The notes beneath the pieces were generated by a model that had not been told where the DNA came from, did not search any database, and saw only the letters and a program-made list of their open reading frames with translations. From contig MU647391.1 in the NCBI GenBank assembly GCA_026770585.1, positions 33,472 through 48,682 of the forward strand: 15,211 bases of DNA, given 5' to 3'. This DNA is from Baffinella frigidus. Its lineage: Eukaryota > Cryptophyceae > Cryptomonadales > Baffinellaceae. A program made the translations under genes and the position numbers. The first letter of the stretch is position 1; each line of letters begins with the position of its first letter. Shown here piece by piece: positions 7,112-13,889 of the stretch.

Positions 7112-7314
7112 CCACCAGCAACCCGAAGCAGCTTTTATCGGATCCTCCCAAGGATTCGGGTATGTGATTAAAAAAAATCTTTCCTATGACCCTACGGTAG
7201 GAAATCGTAGGGACCTCGAATTGCTGACGGGAGATACCGAAGAGATGTCTTTGGTTTCGCTGAAAATTACTACAGTACCCGATCCGGTTATAAGCTGCAA
7301 CGGGTTGCTGGTGG
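7112..7314. mobile_element. Family D element, complete (copy 2)
   Basis: 203 bp with 21-bp inverted ends differing at two positions: CCACCAGCAACCCGAAGCAG at the left, reverse complement CGGGTTGCTGGTGG at the right. Inside is the CCCTACGGTAGG core. Non-coding. Target duplication not clear. Confidence 0.8.
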
Positions 7315-7348
7315 CATGCCAAAGGACGTGGTCAGGATCATCTGAAAT

Positions 7349-7485
7349 GCTAACGCCAGCGAGGTACTTAGAGCCTACGGATTGCCTACTGTAGGAGCCC
7401 CCCTCCTACGACTACCTTTTTGTTTTAAACGTCGTAGGAGGAGGGGGGGTTCCTACAGTAGGCTAAGGGGTCCCCTGGCGTTAGC
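7349..7485. mobile_element. MITE-like palindromic element (family K)
   Basis: Ends GCTAACGCCAG / CTGGCGTTAGC. Inner arms pair CCTACTGTAGGA with TCCTACAGTAGG, and CCTCCTACGAC with GTCGTAGGAGG, around an AT-rich apex (TTTTTGTTTTAAA). 137 bp, non-coding. Confidence 0.8.
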
Positions 7486-7754
7486 TTGTGGCATTAAGGA
7501 CTGACGATTCGCGATGGCCCCGTAGGTCCTACTTCTTGAAGGATTTGCGCCGTCCCTTGCTACAAGAGAATACAAGAGGGGCCTATTTAAAACCAAGATA
7601 ATTTTATATGGATTACGCCTTGCCTTATGCGAACAAAGCCTCCCTTCATCATCTATCGTCCTGGTACTACCGCTGCCGAGCGAGGACGTGACACAATTTT
7701 AAAGGTGTTAAAAACTTTCACCTGGATCCTAAGGGAAATGGACTTTTAAAATGG
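7486..7754. other. No supported gene
   Basis: No exon with convincing splice sites was found on either strand. Later exons of the minus-strand gene starting at 8390 should lie in this direction, but none could be recognised. Confidence 0.4.
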
Positions 7755-7788
7755 AAAAGCCAGGACCGGATTTCCGGTCCTGGCTTTT
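7755..7788. repeat. Perfect 16-bp hairpin
   Basis: AAAAGCCAGGACCGGA and TCCGGTCCTGGCTTTT separated by two bases. The T run after it would resemble a terminator in bacteria, but in this eukaryotic context it is more likely another foldback relic. Confidence 0.75.
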
Positions 7789-7849
7789 AAAACTGAGCCG
7801 ATTTGCCTCGATAGCGGAGAGTACAGAAGCTGCCAAAAAATAACCCACT

Positions 7850-8010
7850 CCACACAGCGGACTTGAAAGGGATGTTGAAAGACCCAACAGCGATAAGACA
7901 TACGATCCTACGGTAGGCAATACGTAGGGACATAGGGGGGGTTCCTACAGATAAGTTAACGAAAAATGCCTTAGATTGGAGTGAACATATTTCCCCTTCG
8001 TGCTGTGTGG
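7850..8010. mobile_element. MITE family C, best-preserved copy
   Basis: 161 bp from CCACACAGCGGACTTGAAAG to CCCTTCGTGCTGTGTGG, inverted ends of about 22 bp with mismatches. The interior has GCGATAAGACATACGATC, TCCTACGGTAGGC, ACGTAGGGACATAGG and GATAAGTTAACG. It lies about 95 bp beyond the first exon of the plastid-targeted gene, so it may sit in that gene's intron. Confidence 0.8.
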
Positions 8011-8039
8011 TCGGAGGGCTAGTGGGGTGTAGGCAGCAG

Positions 8040-8080
8040 GGTTGAGGGTTTAGGGTTTAGAGGGTTAGGGTTTAGAGTTT
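8040..8080 (-). repeat. CCCTAAA-like tract just after the donor of the plastid-targeted gene
   Basis: Four to five telomere-like units. On the minus strand they read CCCTAACCCTCTAAACCCTA, about 25 bp beyond the GTGAG donor, so the C-rich strand is again sense. Confidence 0.6.
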
Positions 8081-8104
8081 GCGGGGGGACGCTCGGCGGC
8101 TCAC

Positions 8105-8390
8105 CGAACCATCCCTTGATGGTATCGCCGATTCCCGCATGCAGGACGGTCCGCGGCGTGCCCCTCGCCCCAGCAAACGCTGAGGAGCGCCCTCCCGCCT
8201 CGGTGGGACGCGGCCCCTCCAGCGGCGCACGCAGGGACGTCGCGCCATGCTCACGGAGGCTCGCGGATACCGGCGCGTGCCGCAGGCAGGGGGGGAGCCG
8301 CACGGGGGCGACGAAGGCAGCCGCGCTGGGAAGCGCGGCAAGGAGAGCCGCTGCCACGAGGAAGATCCCTTGGCATCCAGGCCCGTGCAT
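8105..8390 (-). CDS. First exon of a predicted plastid-targeted protein (bipartite leader)
   Basis: ATG at 8390 opens 95 residues. Residues 1-25 are a signal peptide with hydrophobic core IFLVAAALLAAL and A-x-A cleavage site (PSAAA). Phe26 follows (FVAPVRLPP), the +1 Phe that marks bipartite leaders for secondary red-type plastids. Residues 26 to about 82 are rich in Ala, Arg, Ser and Pro with few acidic residues, as in transit peptides. The mature part would begin near VLHAGIGDTIKGWF. A GTGAG donor follows at 8104, and the sequence beyond is full of CCCTAAAC-like units on the sense strand, like the GST introns. No later exon was found; a family C element lies ahead, so the gene may have a long intron or be broken. 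Mature function unknown. Confidence 0.7.
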
Positions 8391-8984
8391 CGCTCCTAGT
8401 CGGGGGTGCGGGTCCTCGGTCAGGGTCCAGGGGACACGCCAGGCTACGCCCTACACCAACGCAACCCCTAACCTCCTCGTTCCATGCCGGTAGCCCCGGA
8501 CCACAAGCCCCGCAAGACGTGGACGCCCCGAAAACACATTTCACGTAAGGATTCACCGAGTCTGGGGTCGGTTTTCGGTACTTTGAGACGCTGTGGGAGA
8601 AGATGCGGGGATGGGAGGATGCTGTATTCCCAGACCCCCACACTCCCAACCCCAAGAATTCCCAAGTACCTCTCGTTGGCCCGCTGGTGGCCTCCTTGTG
8701 CTGAGGAAACGCGGCCGCCGCGAGAGGAATTCTGTAAAGCGCGTCAATGCGGCGTCATGATGCTGGCAACTTTTCACGAAGATGACTTAAGAAAAAACCT
8801 TCTCGAATGTTCGAAATGGCGAAATCGCTTGGGTTGTGGACAAGACCATGACCTGGCGTACGTACGTAACCTGTCGTGTGATCACGACAGGTTGGCAATC
8901 ATGATGACCCATGACACCCTGTCAAAAAAGAAACCGTTTTCACCCTCGGGAAAACCTCTGCGCTCCACAAACCCACCAAAGATC
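8391..8984. promoter_or_regulatory. Probable divergent intergenic region between plastid-targeted gene and GST
   Basis: The two translation starts face away from each other, 594 bp apart, so both promoters probably lie here. No clear TATA box is seen. It is one of the few stretches here with no family A-C element. A frame open from 8484 runs into the GST start, but its upstream residues resemble nothing known and the conserved GST fold begins at 8985. Confidence 0.5.
8870..8891. repeat. Perfect 9-bp hairpin in the divergent intergenic region
   Basis: CCTGTCGTG and CACGACAGG around TGAT, preceded by GTACGTACGTAA. It lies about 95 bp before the GST start codon. It could bind a dimeric regulator or fold in the leader RNA; neither is shown. 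Confidence 0.6.
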
Positions 8985-11427
8985 ATGGCTCCCACGTACA
9001 AGCTCCGCCACCCCGATGCCCGCGGCCGCGGCGAGCCGATGCGCATCATGCTCGTCTGCTGCGGCAAGCTCGAGGTGCGCTCCTCGCCCGCAAGCGTGCG
9101 CGCGTGCGCGTGCTTGCTTCCCCTTGCTCCTGCTCCTGCTTGATCTTTGCTCTTGTGCCAGCTTGCTCTTGCTTGCTTGCTACGGTGCGTGCTTGCTTCC
9201 GAGCCTCCTCTGAACGCCCTTTCGCCTGCGTTCCTCTGACGCAAAACCCTCCATGCGCAGGAGCTCGACGACGTCCGCTACCCCATCGACCCTTCCAAGT
9301 TCTCCGATGGCATCGAGGCGGCCATCCCCGAATTCGGCGTGGCCCGGGCCGCGGGCCTCCACGACGCCAACATGGGCCGCATCCCCGTAATGGAGGTGGA
9401 AGGCGTCACCATCGGCAACACGGCTCCGATCGAGCGCCTCGTCGCCAAGCGCCTCGGCATGCAAGGCAAGAACGACATCGAGGTCAAAATCCAACCCTGC
9501 CAGCCTCCTAGCTCTGTCCCAGCCTCCTAGCCTGCCCCAGTCTATTTGGGTGCACCAATTTTGGCGAGCCCGCGCGCTTTTTCGCTCCAAAGTTCACGGA
9601 TGTGTACTGAGCACCCAGCACGTCAAATACACTCGGAGTCAGAACATTTCGCCTAAGTCAACTCCCCCTGAAAGCCAGCGCCTTCAGTCAAATGCCGTCC
9701 ATGGTGGCCAGGTCCATCTAAACGAAATCAGGGGAAAGTTGACTTAGGTGAGCTGGTTGACTTGGCTGAAATCTTGTGGGTCGGAGTGAAATTGGGCAAG
9801 AATGAGAACGTTCTCTATCTCTCTGGCTGGCTGGCTGCTCTACTGCGCTGCCTCTCAGCAGCAAACCGAACACCTCCAACGCCCTAAACCCTAAACCCTA
9901 ACCCCTTGAGCAGGCTGCGCTGATCGACCAGTGCTGCGAGAACATCGCGGACATCTCTGCCGCGTACCAGAAGGACAAGGGCGACGACGCCGCTGCATGG
10001 TACCCACCCTCTCTCTCTCAACCCACCCTCTCTCTCTCACACACACACCCTCTCTCTCTCTCTCACCCCCCCTCTCCCCCCCCCCCCCTCTCTCACACAC
10101 ACACACTCTCTCTCTCTCTCTCCCAATCTCTGACTGCCTAACCCTGCGCTCTCTTGTGAGCCGGCTGACTACGTGGGCACCCAGAAGAAGATGACCAAAC
10201 CTAAACCTAAACCCTAATCCAGGCTGAAGACCAAGCTCTCCGAATGGGCCGGGAAGCTCGAGAAGTCGGTCGGCGCCACTTCCGGGTACTACCCTAAACC
10301 CCAAACCCCAAACCGAACCTCGACCTAAACCCAAACCGGTATCCTCCCTCACCCCCTACCCCTGACTCCTAACTCCTCTTGGGACGGTGTTCGAAATATC
10401 GTATCCCTTAGGTGACTAGGCCTCCAAATTTGGGGGCCTGAGGTCCTAGGCAGGTCCTAGGGCCCTACGGTAGGGCGTATGAGCCTACTGGCCACTTCAG
10501 GGATATATCTTGGGACGGTGTTCTAAATGTTCTTTATTTTCGCAGGTTCGCGGTGGGCGAGGGCACCACCACCCAGGCAGACGTGCGCGTCTACTACTTT
10601 GTCAAGGAGTACTTCGATGCCAAGGTACCCTCCCTGAACCCTCCATGGCTGTCGTCCGCTGCCTTGCCTAGCCTTGCAGCCATATCCCTCAAGTGGCCAG
10701 CCGGTCAAAATTGACCCGCAAGAGGTCCTAGGCAGGTCCTAGGGCCCTGTGGTAGGGCGTATGCGCCAACTGGCCACTTACGGGATAGCACGCCTGCTAC
10801 AAACCGCACTGCATGACACGACCAACCAAAAGTGTTGATTCGGGAGTTGATTAGGGAACCCCGACCCCACACCCTGAACCCTACACCAATCGACTCTCCG
10901 AAATGTTGCCGCATGGGAACCCAGCACCGGGAACCCAGCACCCTGCGTGCACTCCGAATCCACGCGGAACTTCCCCCCTGAGCTCCCGCCCCCGCAGCCT
11001 CCCAGACCTAACCCCTCGACCCCTCACCAGGAATCCAGATCTTAATTTTTAGTGCACGCACTCACGGGACATTCCTCCTGAACCCTCCTATGATAGCCCT
11101 CAAGTGCCCAGTAGGCTCATACGCTCTACGGTAGGGCCCTAGGACCTGCCTAGGACCTCAGGCCCCCAAATTTGGAGGCCTGGTCACTTAAGGGACACCC
11201 TAGCTAGACCATGGACCCTAAACCCTAAACCCTCAACCCTGGACCCTGCACCCACAACCCTGGACCTTACACCCTACACCCTCAATCCTCAACCCTTGAC
11301 CCAACATCAGGAGGCTGCCGCCGCTGGCTTTGCCGCATGCCCGAAGCTCCTGGCGATCGCCAACCGCATCGCGGCGATCCCCGCTGTCGTCGCGTACCTG
11401 GCCGAGCGCAAGATCACGCCCTTCTAA
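8985..11427 (+). CDS. GST: Glutathione S-transferase, six exons, 218 residues
   Basis: Exons: 8985-9074, 9261-9482, 9914-9999, 10223-10285, 10546-10624, 11311-11427 (657 nt with TAA). All five introns are GT-AG and the frames join exactly. Glutathione S-transferases conjugate glutathione to electrophiles or reduce peroxides in the cytosol. Residues 1-92 form the thioredoxin-like domain: YKLRHPDARGRGEPMR, RIPVMEVEG with cis-Pro72, then TIGNTAPIERLVAKRL. Residues 105-218 form the helical domain, with FAVGEGTTTQADV holding the T-x-x-D helix cap (Thr163, Asp166). Length and order fit sigma/mu/pi-type enzymes. The start is chosen because the fold begins at once and its context is good (A at -3, G at +4). 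Oddities: the usual catalytic Tyr of the Y-F pair is His9 (followed by Pro), and the usual Gln/Glu-Ser glutathione pair is Asn83-Thr84. Confidence 0.9.
9075..9260 (+). other. GST intron 1
   Basis: 186 nt, GTGCGC to GCGCAG, phase 0. It is rich in CT/TGCTTGC words (CTCCTGCTCCTGCTTG, CTTGCTTGCTTGC). It has only one short AAACCCT word before the acceptor, unlike introns 2, 3 and 5. Confidence 0.85.
9483..9913 (+). other. GST intron 2, with family H remnant and CCCTAAA tract at the acceptor
   Basis: 431 nt, GTCAAA to GAGCAG, phase 0. Near 9505-9625 it holds a family H-like stretch (CTAGCTCTGTCCC; TTTTTCGCTCCAAAGTTCAC; GTGTACTGAGCACCCAG). At 9885-9905 it has CCCTAAACCCTAAACCCTAA, about 10 bp before the acceptor. 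Confidence 0.85.
9652..9748. mobile_element. Short inverted-repeat element in GST intron 2
   Basis: 97 bp with ends CCTAAGTCAACTCCCCCTGA and TCAGGGGAAAGTTGACTTAGG, about 20 bp with small differences. No coding capacity. Confidence 0.75.
10000..10222 (+). other. GST intron 3, CT-rich, CCTAAA tract at the acceptor
   Basis: 223 nt, GTACCC to ATCCAG, phase 2. Positions 10008-10125 are (CT)n/(CA)n/C-run simple sequence. The acceptor is preceded by CTAAACCTAAACCCTAATCC. The tract on the sense strand is almost pure pyrimidine. Confidence 0.85.
10286..10545 (+). other. GST intron 4, containing a family B element
   Basis: 260 nt, GTACTA to TCGCAG, phase 2. Telomere-like CCCTAAACCCCAAACCCC words lie at its 5' end, and a family B element sits at 10402-10505. 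The acceptor has an ordinary T-rich tract (TTCTTTATTTTCGCAG). Confidence 0.85.
10402..10505. mobile_element. MITE family B, copy 1 (GST intron 4)
   Basis: 104 bp with ends TCCCTTAGGTGACTAGG and GGCCACTTCAGGGA, and TA on both sides. Inside: CCTCCAAATTTGGGGGCCTG, CCTAGGCAGGTCCTAGGG and CCCTACGGTAGGGC. A direct repeat, CTTGGGACGGTGTTCGAAAT at about 10378 and CTTGGGACGGTGTTCTAAAT at about 10510, flanks the element on both sides. Confidence 0.85.
10683..10787. mobile_element. MITE family B, copy 2 (GST intron 5)
   Basis: 105 bp, TA-flanked, ends TCCCTCAAGTGGCC / GGCCACTTACGGGA. Same orientation as copy 1. The inner left arm, GGTCAAAATTGACC, is a different palindrome from that of copy 1. Confidence 0.85.
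11094..11197. mobile_element. MITE family B, copy 3 (GST intron 5, reversed)
   Basis: About 104 bp, ends AGCCCTCAAGTGCCC and GGTCACTTAAGGGA. It reads as the reverse complement of copy 1, including CAGGCCCCCAAATTTGGAGG. The outermost bases are slightly degraded. Confidence 0.8.
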
Positions 11428-11490
11428 GCTGGCCTAAGCTGGCCTAAGCTAAGCCCTGAGCTGGCCTAAGCCGGCGACGCGCTCTTGTTG

Positions 11491-11496
11491 AATAAA
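11491..11496 (+). terminator. GST polyadenylation signal AATAAA
   Basis: AATAAA lies 64 nt after the stop codon, followed by a GT-rich stretch (TGTCAATGTGCGTGTGGTGT) as expected downstream of a cleavage site. The 3' untranslated region holds tandem AAGCTGGCCT units. Confidence 0.7.
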
Positions 11497-11574
11497 GACA
11501 TGTCAATGTGCGTGTGGTGTCCTCTCCTCTGCATGCGTGGCCGAGCGCAAGAGGCGATCCCCGCTGTTGTCACC

Positions 11575-11688
11575 TACAGGGGTACCTCGCTCATAAGAAA
11601 CTGCCCCCCCCCCCTAGCCACCATAGGGCCCTAGGCAGGGTCCTACTGCAGGGTCCTAGGGGGCGGTTTCTTACGAGGTACCCCTGTA
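11575..11688. mobile_element. MITE family A, copy 2
   Basis: 114 bp from TACAGGGGTACCTCGCTC to GAGGTACCCCTGTA, with some loss in the right arm (TTACGAGG lacks a few bases). Its right TA is shared with the left TA of the next copy. Confidence 0.85.
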
Positions 11689-11807
11689 CAGGGGTACCTC
11701 GCTCACAAGAAAACGCCACCCCCTAGGACCCTGCAGTAGGCCTATGCCTAGGGCCCTACAGTGGTCCTAGGGGGGTGGGCGTTTCTTATGGGCGAGGTAC
11801 CCCTGTA
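11687..11807. mobile_element. MITE family A, copy 3, inserted at the end of copy 2
   Basis: 121 bp, ends CAGGGGTACCTCGCTCACAA / GGGCGAGGTACCCCTG. It abuts copy 2 head to tail with a single shared TA, so one copy used the other's TA target duplication. Confidence 0.85.
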
Positions 11808-11935
11808 AGCTGGCCTACGCTTTGTAAGCTGGCGTAAGCTAGTGGCGGAGGAGGAAGGCACTCGACCGCTCAAGGAGACGCGGGATGTGGTGTTGTTGCA
11901 TAAAGACATCTCTCAGAATCTCAATCACGTCTGTC

Positions 11936-12040
11936 TATCCCTTAAGTGGCCAGTAGGCTCATACACCCTACCGTAGGGTCCTAGGACCTGCCTAGGACCT
12001 CTTGGCGGTCAAGTTTGACCGGCTGGCCACTTAAGGGATA
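11936..12040. mobile_element. MITE family B, copy 4
   Basis: 105 bp, flanked by TA, near-perfect ends TCCCTTAAGTGGCC / GGCCACTTAAGGGA. Inside: CCCTACCGTAGGG, CCTAGGACCTGCCTAGGACC and GGTCAAGTTTGACC. It is the best reference copy of the family. Confidence 0.9.
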
Positions 12041-12082
12041 CGTGAGCACGCGTGGTGTCTCCTGTCCCATGGGGGGGGGGGG

Positions 12083-12140
12083 GTGAGGACCGAGGATAGG
12101 ATGAGCCCGCCTCGGCATGACGTTGGAGCCATTGCTCTCT
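12083..12140 (+). repeat. Half copy of the hairpin at 12510-12629
   Basis: GTGAGGACCGAGGATAGG, GAGCCCGCCTCGGCATGACG and TTGGAGCCATTGCTCT match the left arm and loop of the hairpin 430 bp downstream, with changes. The right arm is missing. Confidence 0.65.
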
Positions 12141-12221
12141 TTACACCAGCAAATACATGGCCGCTGGGCAGCGCCTTCACAGGGGGGGGGCGACATGGTG
12201 TCTCCTGCCTGGCAACCGGCT

Positions 12222-12335
12222 TATCCCTTAAGTGACCAACGGGTGAATAATCGCCCGTGGAAGCCCTGGCTAGGCAGGTCCTAGGGCCCTACGGTAGGGC
12301 GTATTAGCCTACATGTACTGGTCACTTAAGGGATA
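12222..12335. mobile_element. MITE family B, copy 5
   Basis: 114 bp, TA-flanked, ends TCCCTTAAGTGACC / GGTCACTTAAGGGA. It carries CCTAGGCAGGTCCTAGGG and CCCTACGGTAGGGC. The left inner palindrome, CGGGTGAATAATCGCCCG, is unique to this copy. Confidence 0.9.
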
Positions 12336-12360
12336 AGGCGTCCACGTTTCAGCCGGCTTC

Positions 12361-12481
12361 TACAGGGGTACCTCGCTCATGAAAAACTGGAACCCCCCTA
12401 GGACCACCATAGGGCCCTAGGCATAGGCCTACTGTAGGGTCCTAGGGGGGGGCGGTTTCTTATGAGCGAGGTACCCCTGTA
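12361..12481. mobile_element. MITE family A, copy 4
   Basis: 121 bp, TA-flanked, ends CAGGGGTACCTCGCTCATGA / TTATGAGCGAGGTACCCCTG. Inside: CCATAGGGCCCTAGGC and CCTACTGTAGGGTCCTAGGG. Confidence 0.9.
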
Positions 12482-12509
12482 CTTGCACCGACACCTCAGA
12501 AGGGGGTGG

Positions 12510-12629
12510 CTGTGAGGACCTAGGCCAGCTAGGCTAGGACGAGCCCGCCTCGGGATGGCATTGGAGCCATTGCTCTAATGCCATCCCGAGGCGGGCTTGT
12601 CCTAGCCTAGCTGGCCTAGGTCCTCACAG
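12510..12629. repeat. Long near-perfect hairpin: ~53-bp arms, 14-nt loop
   Basis: Arms run from CTGTGAGGACCTAGGCCAGC to GGGATGGCATT and back, with a single mismatch seen (GACGAGCCC versus GACAAGCCC). The loop is GGAGCCATTGCTCT. A transcript would fold like a small-RNA precursor; it could equally be a young foldback element. Confidence 0.85.
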
Positions 12630-12663
12630 TGGCCTTGCGCTCGGCAAGGCACACGGGCAGGAT

Positions 12664-12854
12664 CCTACCTCACTCATAAGAAACGTCCACCCCCCTACAG
12701 GGGTACCTCGCGCGTAAGAAACTGCCCCCCCCCTAAGACCACAGTAGGGCCCCAGGCATAGCCCTTCTGTAGGGTCCTAGGAGGACCCTAGGCATGGGCC
12801 TACTGTAGGGTCCTACTAGGGGGGGGTCTTTTCTTATGGGCGAGGAAGCCCTGT
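12664..12854. mobile_element. Nested or degraded family A elements (copy 5)
   Basis: A truncated left end (TACCTCACTCATAAGAAACG at 12666) is followed at 12696 by a full left end (TACAGGGGTACCTCGCGCG). Two copies of GGCCTACTGTAGGGTCC-like core and a decayed right end (TTCTTATGGGCGAGGAAGCC) follow. One element probably inserted into another, with later loss. Confidence 0.7.
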
Positions 12855-12869
12855 TCACCACCGCGCACC

Positions 12870-12974
12870 TATCCCTTAAGTGGCGAGGGGGTCTTAAAGG
12901 ACCCCCTACAGGTCCTAGGCAGGTCCTAGGGCCCTACGGTAGGGCGTATGCACCTACTCGCCACTTGAGGGATA
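12870..12974. mobile_element. MITE family B, copy 6
   Basis: 105 bp, TA-flanked, ends TCCCTTAAGTGGCGAG / CTCGCCACTTGAGGGA. Carries GGGGTCTTAAAGGACCCC, CCTAGGCAGGTCCTAGGG and CCCTACGGTAGGGC. Confidence 0.9.
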
Positions 12975-13250
12975 CGATCAAGTTCCGCACTTGAAACTAC
13001 GCATTGATGTTCAGAGTTATGCCAGATGGCATAGCTCTTGTCTCTGAGGCGGGCCCGTTTCTTAAGGCTCACAGACTTTCGTATCACTCAACTCAAGGCT
13101 CAAGGGCCTCATGTAGGACCTGTATCGAGAGTAATAAAGGAGAAAAAGATTGATTTACATGTATTCACCCCCCCCCCACACACACACACACTTATTCACC
13201 CCCCCCTCCCCCCCTCCAAATCCGCATGTGGCCTCTCACAGCTTGGATTC
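12975..13250. other. No supported gene; C/CA simple repeat
   Basis: Unique-looking sequence to about 13165, then a poly-C and CA run (13167-13215). The open frames across it have no recognisable domain. Confidence 0.5.
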
Positions 13251-13389
13251 CCACCAACCCTCACAGTCTGGGCAAATCGGGAAAAATGGCTCCAAAAATC
13301 CCCTTGAAGGCCGTCGGATTCCGACGGCCTCCCAAGAGGATTTCGTGTTTTTGACTTTTTCGATTTGCCCAAGTTGTGAGGGTTGGTGG
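13251..13389. mobile_element. Palindromic element with CCACCAACCCTCACA ends (family I)
   Basis: 139 bp, perfect 15-bp ends CCACCAACCCTCACA / TGTGAGGGTTGGTGG, and a perfect apex GGCCGTCGGATTCCGACGGC centred on 13320. The arms match over most of their length (GGGCAAATCGGGAAAA versus TTTTTCGATTTGCCC). The apex separates its two arms, so the whole element folds back. Confidence 0.85.
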
Positions 13390-13565
13390 TCCCTTGGCTA
13401 GCAGGCAGTGTCAAAAGTTGAGGGTGCTGGTGCTCAACCGTCCACTTTTGGCATTGAGTGTGTTCTTGCTAGCAAAAGTCGACGGTGCTGGTACCAGCCC
13501 GTCAACGTTTGGCTCCGCAACGCCTCCCGATCCCTACCACTCCTGCACGGTCCGCCTTGAGTGTG

Positions 13566-13660
13566 TTCTTATGAGCGAGATGCCCCTGTATGGGTAGGAC
13601 ACACACCTCCCATAAGAAACAGCCCCCCCCCCCGCTACAGGGGTACCTCGCTCATAAGAA
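13566..13660. mobile_element. Family A fragments
   Basis: A right end (TTCTTATGAGCGAGATGCCC to about 13591), an inner piece (CCCATAAGAAACAGCC near 13610) and a left end (TACAGGGGTACCTCGCTCAT at 13635) are present without full interiors, so at least two truncated copies. Confidence 0.75.
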
Positions 13661-13680
13661 CGGCTCCGGATCTCAGCCAC

Positions 13681-13803
13681 TACAGGGGCATCTCGCTCAT
13701 AAGAAACCGCCCCCCCCCCTAGGACCGCCACAGGGCCCTACGCATGGTCCTACTGTAGGGTCCTAGGGGGGGGGCGGTTTCTTATGAGCGAGGTACCCCT
13801 GTA
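13681..13803. mobile_element. MITE family A, copy 6 (complete)
   Basis: 123 bp, TA-flanked, ends CAGGGGCATCTCGCTCATAA / TTATGAGCGAGGTACCCCTG, with CCTAGGACCGCCACAGGGCC and CCTACTGTAGGGTCCTAGGG inside. Confidence 0.9.
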
Positions 13804-13889
13804 ACGGTCTCTCTCTATTTGATCGTGTCCGCGCTAACCGCCGGCTGGCGCGAAAGTTGCTTTCCACCGTCGACTTTTGGCACCACCAA

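Larger units (their letters stand above)
10625..11310 (+). other. GST intron 5, containing two opposed family B elements
   Basis: 686 nt, GTACCC to CATCAG, phase 0. Family B elements lie at 10683-10787 and 11094-11197 in opposite orientations. From about 11216 to 11300 the sequence is CCCTAAACCCTAAACCCTCA and related units, ending about 10 bp before the acceptor. Confidence 0.85.
11530..11910 (+). pseudogene. Degenerate duplicate of the GST last exon and 3' region, split by two family A elements
   Basis: GTGGCCGAGCGCAAG and GGCGATCCCCGCTGTTGTCA at 11538-11572 match exon 6 (CTGGCCGAGCGCAAG; GGCGATCCCCGCTGTCGTCG) but in scrambled order. After the inserts, AAGCTGGCCTACGC and GTTGCATAAAGACATC (11806-11910) match the 3' untranslated region, with CATAAA instead of AATAAA. 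So the gene's tail was partly duplicated in tandem and later invaded. Confidence 0.65.

Noticed and set aside
6779-7322. Paired minus-strand frames containing FEVPTISYRRVIGKIFFN
   Set aside because: They are the 113-bp family D repeat translated; the same peptide appears twice only because the element is duplicated.
7755-7800. Rho-independent-type terminator
   Set aside because: Hairpin plus T run fits in form, but the window is eukaryotic and full of foldback relics, and no transcript ends there.
8484-9143. A single 219-residue protein frame covering the GST start
   Set aside because: Residues before the GST start resemble no family and are low-complexity in places; the frame then runs past a GT donor into intron 1. 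The spliced GST model fits far better.
13534-13731. Minus-strand protein with SYERGTPV repeats
   Set aside because: It is the translation of family A terminal repeats, and the same peptide appears wherever these ends occur (for example near 5060).
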